A DNA stretch of 64,000 nucleotides from Lactiplantibacillus plantarum EGD-AQ4 (GTDB taxonomy: Bacteria; Bacillota; Bacilli; Lactobacillales; Lactobacillaceae). Shown here piece by piece: positions 26,252 through 34,786 of this stretch (position 1 is the stretch's first letter; every line of letters starts with the position of its first letter). The notes beneath the pieces are model-generated. The model searched no databases, was not told the DNA's origin, and saw nothing but the letters and a program-made list of their open reading frames with translations. A program made the translations under genes and the position numbers. The DNA lies in NCBI RefSeq assembly GCF_000463075.2, contig NZ_AVAQ01000023.1, forward strand, positions 1 through 64,000, in the 5' to 3' direction.

Positions 26252-28126
26252 ATGCGCAAAAGGTGGCAATGGTTGTTACTTGCTCTAACGGGACTCTTCT
26301 TATTGATGTTCAGTCCCCCATTGGTCAGTCAAGCGCGGGAAGTAATTGAAGCAACTGGTAATGATGTGAATAGTGCGGTCATCAAAGATAGCGCAGGAAA
26401 TGTCATTTCACATGATGCGCAATTGCCTGAAGATGCAGATTATACCGTCAATTATAAATGGCGTATTCCGGACAATGTTAAGATTACGGCCGGCGATACG
26501 ATGACGTTCCAAGTTCCAGCTAACGTCACGATTCCAGCCGATGACTCGTTTCCAATGACCGGGACCATTGCGGGCTCTAGTGGTAACTTCTTTATTGCGG
26601 CCGGCTCTCATACCGGGGTCGTGACTTTCAATAAGATCTACCAATACGCAACGGTCAACCGCTCCGGATACGTGACGTTGGATGTCAAAGGGACCGTCCC
26701 GGAACATCCCGGGAACCTATCGCCAATTTTGTTAGACAAAACTGCCGCTTGGGAAGATCCGGCCGATCCATACCATATCATTTGGACCGTCCATGTCTTG
26801 CCAAACGAGAACGAACTGGTCGACCCAAGCTTCGTTGATACCTTAGGCCCAGACCAAACGTTTGTCGCTGGTAGCGCCGTATTACACGACGCAACTGGCA
26901 ATGCCATTCCTGTCACCACGGCAACCAACGGGAATCAGGTTACGTTTAACGCCAGTGGTAACTATGTCACTGAGTTGACGCTGACTTACAAGACGCAAAT
27001 CGACCCGAAATCTGAAACCGCTGTCTTTACGAACGATGTTGAGTACACGGATAAGAACGGAAATCGTGGCTCAGCTGATTCGAGTATCGATAAGCCTAAG
27101 GTCGATGAGCCGGAGAATCCTGGGGTGACTGAGCCTAATAATCCAGACGAGAATGAATCGCCAGAAGAACCTGGTGTCACTGAGCCTGAAAAACCGGGTA
27201 CTTCCACGCCGGAAGAACCGGGTGTCACTGAACCTGAAAAACCTGGGACCTCCACTCCTGAAGAACCGGGCGTGACTGAACCTGAAAAACCGGGTACTTC
27301 CACGCCGGAAGAACCTGGCGTGACCGAACCAGAGAAGCCTGGCACTTCTACGCCGGAAGAACCTGGTGTGACCGAACCTGAAAAACCAGGTACTTCCACG
27401 CCGGAAGAACCCGGTGTTACTGAACCAGAAAAACCGGGTACTTCCACGCCGGAAGAACCTGGCGTGACCGAACCAGAGAAGCCTGGCACCTCTACGCCGG
27501 AAGAACCTGGCGTAACTGAACCTGAAAAACCTGGCACTTCCACGCCGGAAGAACCTGGCGTGACCGAACCAGAAAAGCCGGGCGTCACTGAGCCTGAAAA
27601 GCCTGGTGTCACTGAACCCGAAAAGCCCGGCACGACGGAACCTGAGAAACCAAACGTTACTCAGCCTGAAAAACCTGGGACGACGGCGCCCGAAAAGCCT
27701 AGCGTAACCACGCCAGAACAACCTAACGGGGAAACACCATCGAAGCCGAGTGTGACAGCACCAAACGTTTCTAAGCCAAGTCAGCCAGGCGCTGGTGCAA
27801 CCAATACACCATCCGTCTCTGGTCAACCAACCGTCAATAATGGCGGATCTGGCAGCAATTCAGCTGCTGGACCAAGTGCCCTTGCCAGCGCACCGTTCTA
27901 TCGTTCACCGCTAGCATCGTCCACGAATGTACCACTGACAACGACACAATCGGCTGGAACTTTACCAGCCACTGCCGCAGCGGCATTCGCCGGTTCCACA
28001 ACGGCGCGGCACTTGCCACAGACTAATGAACGTTCCAGCTCGTGGTTGATCTTGCTCGGGTTAATCATTTTGTTAGTTGCTCTCAGCTATGGATTTATTC
28101 GCCGGGCACCGCATCATCGCTCCTAA
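26252..28126 (+). CDS. LPQTNE-anchored surface protein with 16-residue repeats
   Basis: A 624 aa cell-wall protein. A signal peptide (RKRWQWLLLALTGLFLLMF, cleavage near SQA-RE) is followed by an adhesin-type beta domain (~30-280) that aligns with the N-terminal domain of the protein at 14232-16541 (VNYKWRIPDNVKITAGDTMTFQVP against the YNWQIP region there). Next come eight PEEPGVTEPEKPGTST repeats, shorter PEKPGVTE units, a Ser/Ala/Pro linker, then LPQTNE, a membrane stretch and a basic tail for sortase anchoring. It lacks the CnaB domains of its paralogue. The frame opens at GTG 26243; ATG 26252 after AGGGGG is preferred. Confidence 0.92.
   Translation: MRKRWQWLLLALTGLFLLMFSPPLVSQAREVIEATGNDVNSAVIKDSAGNVISHDAQLPEDADYTVNYKWRIPDNVKITAGDTMTFQVPANVTIPADDSFPMTGTIAGSSGNFFIAAGSHTGVVTFNKIYQYATVNRSGYVTLDVKGTVPEHPGNLSPILLDKTAAWEDPADPYHIIWTVHVLPNENELVDPSFVDTLGPDQTFVAGSAVLHDATGNAIPVTTATNGNQVTFNASGNYVTELTLTYKTQIDPKSETAVFTNDVEYTDKNGNRGSADSSIDKPKVDEPENPGVTEPNNPDENESPEEPGVTEPEKPGTSTPEEPGVTEPEKPGTSTPEEPGVTEPEKPGTSTPEEPGVTEPEKPGTSTPEEPGVTEPEKPGTSTPEEPGVTEPEKPGTSTPEEPGVTEPEKPGTSTPEEPGVTEPEKPGTSTPEEPGVTEPEKPGVTEPEKPGVTEPEKPGTTEPEKPNVTQPEKPGTTAPEKPSVTTPEQPNGETPSKPSVTAPNVSKPSQPGAGATNTPSVSGQPTVNNGGSGSNSAAGPSALASAPFYRSPLASSTNVPLTTTQSAGTLPATAAAAFAGSTTARHLPQTNERSSSWLILLGLIILLVALSYGFIRRAPHHRS
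27157..27640 (+). repeat. Tandem 48-base repeats in the second surface protein gene
   Basis: Eight copies of a unit encoding PEEPGVTEPEKPGTST, then three shorter PEKPGVTE-like units. Codon choices vary among copies but some adjacent copies are nearly identical, which would allow length changes. Confidence 0.9.
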
Positions 28127-28144
28127 CCCATTTGTTTAAGTCCT

Positions 28145-28208
28145 AAAACGAACCGTTCAAGTACAATCTCTGTTTAACGCAGAGATTGCCTGAACGGTTC
28201 GTTTTTTT
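28145..28208 (+). terminator. Strong terminator after the second surface protein gene
   Basis: ACGAACCGTTCA pairs with TGAACGGTTCGT, with an inner CAATCTCT/AGAGATTG stem, followed by eight T. Confidence 0.92.
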
Positions 28209-28288
28209 TGGTTATTCATCTCACTACACACTCAATCGACTTCACGCACCCGCCATCGTGCAACTCGAGACGTCTGCAATCACTAGAC

Positions 28289-29173
28289 CTAATCCGTTTC
28301 GCGGTCTAGCTGCTCCAAAGCAGTCTTTAACTGTGCCTGAGCCGATTTATCCAACGACGGATAGGCTAATGGTAATTCAGCCAGTCGCTGATTGATGATT
28401 TCCGACACGCACAGTCGCGAATACCACTTGCTGTCTGACGGAATAACGTACCATGGCGTTTCCTTGGTCGCCGTTTGCGTAATCGCATCATCATAAGCTT
28501 GCTGATAATCATCCCAATACTGCCGTTCTTGAATATCGGCAGCGGAGAATTTCCAATTATGACTTGGAATCTCGATACGGCGAATAAAACGCTGCTTTTG
28601 TTCCGCCTTCGACATGTGTAAGAAGAACTTCAAGACTAAGTAACCGTTATGTTGGAGATAGTCTTCAAAGTACCGCAAATCACCGAAGCGCCGGTCGAAA
28701 AACGCGTCGTCGACTTGCTTTTTATGGTCGATTTCGCCGATATGTTCGTTGACGATAATTTCAGGATGAACACGGCTCACCAGCACATCTTCATAATACG
28801 ACCGGTTAAAAATTCCAATCATGCCACGCTTGGGAACCCGCTCGTGAATTCGCCACAAGTAGTCATGCGCGATTTCTTTACTCGTTGGCTGCTTGAATGA
28901 CGTGACCTCACAGCCCTGCGGATTAACCCCGCTCATGATGTGGCGGATCATACTATCCTTACCCGCGGCATCCATCGCTTGAAAAATAATCAGGACACCA
29001 AACCGGTCTTGCGCATACAATTTGCCCTGCAGTTCGGTCAGTTGTTTGATATTCTTGGCAATCTGATTCTTAATGACCTTTTCGTCTTCAAACTCCGGGT
29101 CGACCGTCGTCGCTAATTTGGTCAATCCAAGCTTCTGCTTACCGGTATAGCGATAATGCTTTTCAAAATTCAC
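28289..29173 (-). CDS. Polyphosphate kinase 2 family protein
   Basis: A 294 aa PPK2-type kinase that transfers phosphate between polyphosphate and nucleotides. FQAMDAAGKDSMIRH near residue 65-80 is the Walker A region. RGMIGIFNRSYYEDVLVSRVHPE is the Walker B/lid stretch with the FNRSYYEDV signature. The length is that of single-domain PPK2. The start is a GTG at 29173, seven bases after GGGGAGGCGG. It lies 19 bases after the nitroreductase gene, so the two probably share a transcript. PPK2 class (ADP or AMP/NMP phosphorylating) cannot be settled by eye. Confidence 0.9.
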   Translation of the reverse strand: MNFEKHYRYTGKQKLGLTKLATTVDPEFEDEKVIKNQIAKNIKQLTELQGKLYAQDRFGVLIIFQAMDAAGKDSMIRHIMSGVNPQGCEVTSFKQPTSKEIAHDYLWRIHERVPKRGMIGIFNRSYYEDVLVSRVHPEIIVNEHIGEIDHKKQVDDAFFDRRFGDLRYFEDYLQHNGYLVLKFFLHMSKAEQKQRFIRRIEIPSHNWKFSAADIQERQYWDDYQQAYDDAITQTATKETPWYVIPSDSKWYSRLCVSEIINQRLAELPLAYPSLDKSAQAQLKTALEQLDRETD

Positions 29174-29192
29174 GTCGCATCCGCCTCCCCGT

Positions 29193-29753
29193 TTAGCGGT
29201 AATCCACTAACGTCGACAATGGTTGGTGGTCTGCCATTTTACCCGCAACGGCCGCCTTGCCAATTGACACCAGCAATAGCGGCTGATAGCGCTGGGCATC
29301 TAAGTTCAAAATCTTAGTAAACCCGGCAGCATCAAAGCCAGTCATCGGATTGGTATCATAGCCATGATCCTTGGCGACCAGCATGAATTGCATCGCAATC
29401 AGACCGGTGTCGAGGGCGCCAATCGTATCCGCCTGTTGGCTCGGCGCGTCCCCTTGTCCTGGTTGAAACGCGGGCGTTTGATGTTGATTTTCGCGATCCA
29501 ACACAAACAAGACGACCGCGCTGGATGTGGTCAATTGACTCGTATTACCAGTGGCTGCGCATAGCTGCTCGCGGAGTTGCGCATCCGTGATGACCAGTGC
29601 ACGAATCGGCTGTTGGTTCAAGGCAGTCGGTGCCAGAAAAGCAGTCTGTAACATCTGATTCATTTCTTCAGGTTCAATTTTAGTTTGGCCGTCATACTTG
29701 CGAACCGAATGACGGGCGTTAATTACTGTATCTAATGGACTTTGAGTGGTCAT
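29193..29753 (-). CDS. Nitroreductase family FMN oxidoreductase
   Basis: A 186 aa flavoprotein of the nitroreductase fold. ARHSVRKYDGQ near the N-terminus binds the FMN phosphate, PTALNQQPIRALVI follows, and the C-terminal half has MQFMLVAKDHGYDTNPMTGF and LLLVSIGKAA. These enzymes reduce nitro groups, quinones or flavins with NAD(P)H. I chose ATG 29753 (MTTQSPLD) because AGGAAGG precedes it at good distance; the frame opens slightly earlier with GTG. First gene of a likely two-gene unit with the PPK2 gene. Confidence 0.85.
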   Translation of the reverse strand: MTTQSPLDTVINARHSVRKYDGQTKIEPEEMNQMLQTAFLAPTALNQQPIRALVITDAQLREQLCAATGNTSQLTTSSAVVLFVLDRENQHQTPAFQPGQGDAPSQQADTIGALDTGLIAMQFMLVAKDHGYDTNPMTGFDAAGFTKILNLDAQRYQPLLLVSIGKAAVAGKMADHQPLSTLVDYR

Positions 29754-29873
29754 TAGCTTCACCTTCCTTGGCTTTCAGTATAAGTCAGTCAGAGGATTTG
29801 TGCCAGTAAGCGTTTTACCAAACGAATCCCGAACGTTTTATGGCCTAATCAATATTTAATTCGCCGCTAGCCG

Positions 29874-29902
29874 TTGTCAGCGTCCACTGAAACGTTTACA
29901 AT
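29874..29902 (+). promoter_or_regulatory. Predicted promoter of the nucleoside hydrolase gene
   Basis: TTGTCA (29874-29879), 17 bases, TACAAT (29897-29902), about 50 bases before the start codon. Confidence 0.7.
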
Positions 29903-29952
29903 TAAACCATAGCATTACAGCGCTTCAGACCTAACTAGGGAGGATGTTTTTC

Positions 29953-30909
29953 ATGGCAAAACGCAAAATGATTTTAGACTTGGACACTGGGATCGACGAC
30001 GCAATGGCAATTGCTTATGCGGTCGGTGCACCCGACGTTGATTTGATTGGGATTATTAGTTCTTACGGGAATTGCCTGGTCGACCAAGCCGCCATTAATA
30101 GTTTACAAATCTTGGAACTACTAGGTGCAACCGATGTGCCCGTCTTCTTAGGCGAACCTCACTCCAGTACGACCGAACACTTTGATGTCATGCCGATTTC
30201 ACAACAAATTCACGGAATGAACGGTATCGGTGACGTCGAACTGCCCGAACCAAAACGTGCCGTTGAAAAACAATCTGGCGTTGATTTCTTGATTGACGCT
30301 GTTCACCAATATGGCGCTGATTTGACCCTTGTGCCAACCGGTCCACTGACCAACCTGGCCGAAGCACTCGAAAAAGCCCCAGACATCGCCAGCACGATTG
30401 GCAACGTGACCTTGATGGGTGGCGCACTCACGGTTCCTGGCAACGTCAGCCACTACGCCGAAGCCAACATCAACCAAGATGCCGAAGCCGCTAATGCGGT
30501 CTTCACTAGCAACATGCCGTTGACGATGGTCGGCCTCGACGTGACATTACGGACATTATTGACCAAGACCGAAACCCAACAGTGGCGCGACTTGAAGACA
30601 ACGGCCGGCGAAAAATTCGCGGACATCGTTGACTACTACATCGCCGCTTACGACATCACCAGCCCAGATTTACACGGCTGTGCATTGCACGATCCACTGG
30701 CAGTCGGGGTTGCGCTCGATCCAAGTTTCGTCACAACGCTTGACCTAAATATGTACGTTCAAGCAAGTGGCGAAGACTACGGTCGGACAATTGGTGACCC
30801 TGCCCGTTTGAACGATCCCACGAATGTGACCGTCGCCTTAACTGTCGATAAGGACCGTTATTTGAAGACCTTCATGGACTACTTAACGGCGCTGTTCAAG
30901 CAACACTAG
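29953..30909 (+). CDS. Nucleoside hydrolase (inosine-uridine preferring type)
   Basis: A 318 aa enzyme that splits nucleosides into base and ribose for salvage. The calcium-binding DLDTGIDDAMAI near the N-terminus is the family signature (DxDxGxDD). VPTGPLTNLAEAL and LHDPLAVGVALDPSF supply further ligand and active-site residues (the C-terminal HDP aspartate). I chose ATG 29953 (MAKRKMIL) because AGGGAGG lies nine bases upstream; an ATG three codons earlier overlaps that site. Single gene with its own promoter and terminator. Confidence 0.93.
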   Translation: MAKRKMILDLDTGIDDAMAIAYAVGAPDVDLIGIISSYGNCLVDQAAINSLQILELLGATDVPVFLGEPHSSTTEHFDVMPISQQIHGMNGIGDVELPEPKRAVEKQSGVDFLIDAVHQYGADLTLVPTGPLTNLAEALEKAPDIASTIGNVTLMGGALTVPGNVSHYAEANINQDAEAANAVFTSNMPLTMVGLDVTLRTLLTKTETQQWRDLKTTAGEKFADIVDYYIAAYDITSPDLHGCALHDPLAVGVALDPSFVTTLDLNMYVQASGEDYGRTIGDPARLNDPTNVTVALTVDKDRYLKTFMDYLTALFKQH

Positions 30910-30940
30910 AATAACACGCTACAAATTTATTAATAAACAC

Positions 30941-30985
30941 AAACAGTGCCGTCAGACTGAAATTCAGTTTGACGACACTGTTTTT
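30941..30985 (+). terminator. Intrinsic terminator after the nucleoside hydrolase gene
   Basis: AAACAGTGCCGTCAGACTGAA pairs imperfectly with TTCAGTTTGACGACACTGTTT and is followed by TTT. Confidence 0.85.
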
Positions 30986-31127
30986 ATTTGGATATTGACG
31001 TAATCGGCCACCTGAAGGTCCAAAAGTGGCTTAAATCAGCGGTTGCTGAAAAATCACTGAATTATCAATTCACTTTGGCAACATTCTCCCAAAAGCACAA
31101 AATCAGTGGCACTTGTGAGTCATTCAG

Positions 31128-31895
31128 CTATTTCCTTGGTGAATACGGAGGCCGAACTAAGTTATCACCGGACTCACCTTGTTTGACGCGATTTCTTAAC
31201 GTCCCCACTGGCACGTGAAACGCGCGCGATAATTCTAACAGCGTCCACGTTCGCCCCTGATAATCAACCATAAACCGCTTGCGCTTCGGCTTCACGCTTA
31301 ATTCAGCGCCCCGTTTGCCAGCCTGATAGCGTTGCCAGAGGGTCATATAGTCAATTCCAGTCTTTGCGGCCAGTTCTGACAGGGTGTGTCCGTCTTCCAA
31401 AACGATCGGCCCAGAAGTGACCCGCTTGACCGTTTGCACTAATTCAGGACCACGAATCCCCCGTTTATAGCGGTTGATGACCGTACTTGGCTTGACCTGG
31501 TATTCAGCGGATGCCTCGCCTAAGGTCATCTGTTGACCATCAATCGCGGTTTGAATATCTTGGGGGCCATCCCGTTTCATCTTACGCTTGAATTCGGCGA
31601 CTGGTAGGACAATGTCTGGGTAACGAACGCCCCGTTTATAGCGACTGAGGACCGTCTGCTGCTTCAAACCAAACTTCTTCGCAACCTGAATAAAGCTCAT
31701 CTTTTGCCCATCAATATCAATCATTTGCAGACCCTTCGTATAATGCACCGGCCGCACCAGTCGTTTCCCACGCTCGCCATTCTTGTAGCGTGTCGTTAAT
31801 CTGATCTGATCGATTTCGTATTTATCCGCCAGATAGGATAAGCTTCGCAATTGCCCATCCACGTCTGCAGTTTTGATTTCGTGACGCTCTGCCAT
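31128..31895 (-). CDS. Protein of five tandem helix-turn-helix-like repeats
   Basis: A 255 aa protein composed almost wholly of five ~45-50 residue repeats. Each has the pattern DGQ-x-(hydrophobic)-S/T-L-x-x-(L/A)-A-x-(K/E)-(Y/F)-x-(I/V)-x-x-x-T-(L/V)-x-x-R-(Y/V)-K-x-G-x-(R/S)-G-x-x-L-V-x-P. The central part (LAxKYxIxxxTLxxRYKxG) looks like a helix-turn-helix, so the protein probably binds DNA through several copies. No catalytic domain, membrane segment or signal peptide is seen. I cannot name a family; repeats of this kind occur as accessory DNA-binding modules. The ATG follows GGGAG. It stands alone. Confidence 0.75.
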   Translation of the reverse strand: MAERHEIKTADVDGQLRSLSYLADKYEIDQIRLTTRYKNGERGKRLVRPVHYTKGLQMIDIDGQKMSFIQVAKKFGLKQQTVLSRYKRGVRYPDIVLPVAEFKRKMKRDGPQDIQTAIDGQQMTLGEASAEYQVKPSTVINRYKRGIRGPELVQTVKRVTSGPIVLEDGHTLSELAAKTGIDYMTLWQRYQAGKRGAELSVKPKRKRFMVDYQGRTWTLLELSRAFHVPVGTLRNRVKQGESGDNLVRPPYSPRK

Positions 31896-32306
31896 GCTTC
31901 GACTCCCTCATTTACGATTTTGTTAGCGGCAACCCTGACCAGGCTAAAGATCCGATTTATCAGACGCTGCTGCTCGAGCGACGCCCAACCGATCGTAAGT
32001 AAATTTCACTTATAGACCTGGTACTTGCAGCAAAGTCAGCTTTGATTGTCGCAAAGAATGCTTAACCATTCAATGATAATTATTGCGATAACCATTTTTC
32101 TAGATACTAATTGATCTACAAGATAATTATGTCGTAATTCGTCAAAATAAGCCATTGTTCTTCACTGTTTTTGCGAAAAAATAATGATTTTCAGCTTTCA
32201 TTGATCGTCGTGACCACTAGTCAGCACTTTTATCCTGGGTTTGTCGTTATTGCACACTTTAAAATGAAAAGCGACATCAGCATTGCTGACACCGCTCGTC
32301 ATTCAT
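31896..32306. other. Intergenic region without a visible gene
   Basis: Mostly AT-rich from 32050 to 32180. Open frames here lack ribosome sites. It probably holds the promoter of the repeat protein gene and the 3' end of the 87 aa gene transcript. No clear terminator found. Confidence 0.35.
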
Positions 32307-32570
32307 TCACACATTTGGAATATTCGTCAAAATCACACCCGGCGTTGAAAAGATTGCCCGAGCCATTTGGGCGGCAGAAGTACTCTCATCACCCAGCACA
32401 TCAAAAAAGATGGGTTTGAAACGATCAAATGCTTCCGCTTCGTCAACCTCAACGGCTGATGTTGTGGCGTTCAGACCACATTCTTGTACCGCTCGTTTGC
32501 GTGCCAGCCATTCATTATCGGCCGCAATCAACGCTTGTTGTTCACCTTTGCTAAAGAGATAGAATCGCAT
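32307..32570 (-). CDS. Small protein of unknown function
   Basis: An 87 aa soluble protein starting MRFYLFSKGEQQALIAADNEW. The ATG at 32570 follows AAAGGAGG at ideal distance, which decides the start although the frame is open further upstream. It has an alpha/beta look (ALIAADNEWLARKRAVQECG, then EAEAFDRFKPIFFDVLGDE). No family recognised. It lies just downstream of the secreted serine-rich protein gene on the same strand and may share its transcript. Confidence 0.7.
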   Translation of the reverse strand: MRFYLFSKGEQQALIAADNEWLARKRAVQECGLNATTSAVEVDEAEAFDRFKPIFFDVLGDESTSAAQMARAIFSTPGVILTNIPNV

Positions 32571-32697
32571 TAGTGGTCCTCCTTTCTTTGTCAACACCGC
32601 TAACCAATCGCTACGGTCGCCCAGTTGTTTTCGGCTGCTTACAACCATCCATGGACTCAACATACCGTAATTAAGAGAACTTCTTCAACGGTTAGAG

Positions 32698-33780
32698 CTA
32701 AAAATCATAACCAGTCAGCGCTTTGTAGGCCGCAGTTGATATAGTTTTAGTTTTGGACAAATCAATTGTTTTTCCGCTCTTACCAATGTCACCAGAGCCA
32801 TATTGGTCAGCCACAAGTATATAAGCTGTATAAGTACCATCACCAGTTGGAAGGGGGGCCTGAAAAGCGGATGTAATATCTACCCAAACATAACTACTTT
32901 TAACAATATTGGGATACACCGTATTATAGGTAATCTGTTTGCTCCACGGCAGTGCTTCCACGTCCGGATCAGCATAGTTTACCGTGGTTGAACTTGACGA
33001 AGAACTACTTGCTTTTGACGATGAACTGGCTTTACTGCTTGTAGTAGCAGCCGTACTAGTCGATGTCGATGAGGCCGCACTACTTGATGATTGACTCGCA
33101 GTGCTGGAACTCGTTGAAGATGTCTTGGCAGCGGTGCTAGTTACTGACTTATAAGCACCGGACTTCATGTACTTGTTCCATACCCAGCCCTTGGTCTTCT
33201 TGTTAGCTGAAGTGACGTAATAGTAAGTATAGGATTTACCAGCTTTATAAACGGTTCGAGTCTTGGACCGCGTATAGGTTGTCTTAGTTGCGATTGACTT
33301 CGGCTTAGTGAACTTGATGTACGAGTTGCCACCGGGTTTGAAAGTGTAGATTTTACCATTCCGAGCCGTGTTTTTCTGGTAAGAACCCGATGCTGCTTTC
33401 GGAGTGGTCCCCTGATAGTTCTTACCAGCCTTTAGATAGCCACTCCAAATCCAACCGGTCGCATTGTTTTTACTGTTATGTACCCAATAGTACAGCACTT
33501 TCTTACCGTGCATGCTGATATACGTTTTTTGGGTTCGTGTCCAGGTCGTATTTTTATAATTCTTCAACGCATGGTTCTTTTTAAAGGTCCATTTGTTGAT
33601 TTTCCCGTTCGCTTTGTAAGTTGATGCCGTCGTATTGGTCGTATAATAAGCCTTTTTCGCAACTTTAGTGGTCTTCGTCCGTTTATAAGTATTGGTTTTC
33701 GCATTCGCATTTAATGGTACTGCTAAACTGACCCCACTCAAGACAGCCATCGTCATAACAACCTTATTTTTCACACCCAT
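32698..33780 (-). CDS. Secreted protein with SH3-like repeats and serine-rich linker
   Basis: A 360 aa exported protein. The signal peptide is at residues 1-27 (VVMTMAVLSGVSLAVPLNANA). Then follow basic, Tyr/Thr/Lys-rich repeats each ending in a (T/K)GW(I/V)W-x-x-Y(L/M)K-x-G motif (TGWIWSGYLKAG and KGWVWNKYMKSG), which resemble bacterial SH3-like wall-binding modules; a Ser/Ala/Thr linker (~215-270); and a C-terminal ~90 residue domain of unknown type. No sortase motif, so retention would be through charge or wall binding. The ATG follows AAAGGGG. A very good promoter (TTGTAA, 17, TATAAT) precedes it. Confidence 0.85.
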   Translation of the reverse strand: MGVKNKVVMTMAVLSGVSLAVPLNANAKTNTYKRTKTTKVAKKAYYTTNTTASTYKANGKINKWTFKKNHALKNYKNTTWTRTQKTYISMHGKKVLYYWVHNSKNNATGWIWSGYLKAGKNYQGTTPKAASGSYQKNTARNGKIYTFKPGGNSYIKFTKPKSIATKTTYTRSKTRTVYKAGKSYTYYYVTSANKKTKGWVWNKYMKSGAYKSVTSTAAKTSSTSSSTASQSSSSAASSTSTSTAATTSSKASSSSKASSSSSSSTTVNYADPDVEALPWSKQITYNTVYPNIVKSSYVWVDITSAFQAPLPTGDGTYTAYILVADQYGSGDIGKSGKTIDLSKTKTISTAAYKALTGYDF

Positions 33781-33812
33781 GATAAAGCCCCTTTTCTTTT
33801 TTGATTGATTTC

Positions 33813-33841
33813 ATTATATAGTTACATGACTATTTTTACAA
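33813..33841 (-). promoter_or_regulatory. Strong promoter of the secreted serine-rich protein gene
   Basis: On the minus strand TTGTAA (33841-33836), 17 bases, and a perfect TATAAT (33818-33813), within an AT-rich tract. Confidence 0.75.
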
Positions 33842-34702
33842 GCGAAAGATAATAAAAATATTAATATTTTATTAGCTTCATTCTAAGCCGAAATATTGAA
33901 AATGTCATATAATCACACGTGTAAAAGATTTACATGATAGATTTTTCACATCAATTCCAACGACACATGCCGTAACATGCCAGTGTTGCCAGACTTTAAG
34001 AAACAATCTTTCAATCAGCCGTTGGAGTCCCGGATGTGAATTTGCGTGCCATTAGCGCTCACCATACCCATCAAAAACACAAAAAAAGCTGCAACGATTT
34101 AGGTCCAAATATGCCCACTAAGCTGTCACAGCTTTCACCAGTTAGTTTTCCTAGCCGTTATTCAATTGTTAGTCGTCTAAATAACTGCAGTGCATCCCGA
34201 CAAATCCGATATTGGTACCAAAGGGTTTCACCCAGCTCGATCTGCTCATAGAACTTAGACGCCACTGGTGACACCCCCTTCTTGTTCAACGCTTCTATCT
34301 GAAAGCTGACGACCAGCTTATTCAAAACGGCGACCGGATAGCGCTTGGCCTCCAAATCATCCTCTGTCCCCCCATACCAACATTGTTTGCAATGGCAGGC
34401 AAGCAAATGATTCACTTGCTTGGCCGATTTTCACAAGCCTCGATAAAATGTTAATGCGCATCAGGGTTGATCATGTGCATCATAATCTTGATTACGGCCA
34501 ACCCGTGAATTACCAGCAATTAGTGATGATTCAAAATTGCATAGCATCATTATGAGCAGGCTCCGAATCAAAGTCCAGAAGTAATGCAAGATCGTTAGTT
34601 ATCCAGCCATTGCCCACGGGCCGCGGTTTTGACCGGCTATTCACATTCCATCAAAACCGCTATTGTGGCAGTCTACTCATCAATTTCATCCGCTAAATAT
34701 GG
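33842..34702. other. Long intergenic region
   Basis: Apart from a possible gene remnant at 34158-34415, no gene is visible. The perfect inverted repeat GCGGTTTTGA (34623-34632) / TCAAAACCGC (34651-34660) has no T-run and may be regulatory. Upstream part 33842-33960 is very AT-rich. Confidence 0.4.
34158..34415 (-). pseudogene. Possible remnant of a bacteriocin-immunity-like gene
   Basis: The frame ends with EAKRYPVAVLNKLVV-x(3)-IEALNKKGVSP...ETLWYQYRICRDALQLFRRL. The VLNKLV...LNKKG spacing recalls enterocin A type immunity proteins, four-helix proteins of about 90-100 aa. No proper start is seen: the frame opens with GTG at 34415 in a Cys-rich stretch that looks non-coding. A GAGG site lies close to an in-frame TTG. 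It may be a gene that lost its 5' part. Low confidence in both identity and reality. Confidence 0.3.
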
Positions 34703-34708
34703 TATAAT
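34700..34708 (+). promoter_or_regulatory. Extended -10 promoter of the RNase HI gene
   Basis: TGGTATAAT, a perfect -10 with the TGn extension, lies 79 bases before the GTG start; no good -35 box is seen. Confidence 0.5.
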
Positions 34709-34786
34709 TTAGGGCATTATCTTGGGTGTCACCGCTTGATTGCATCGTTTGTGATCGCAGACACCTCTCAGAAAGTAGGAATCCTC

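Noticed and set aside
26986-27826. Long antisense frames across the repeats of the second surface protein
   Set aside because: Same cause: 48-base repeats open in more than one frame; no start signals.
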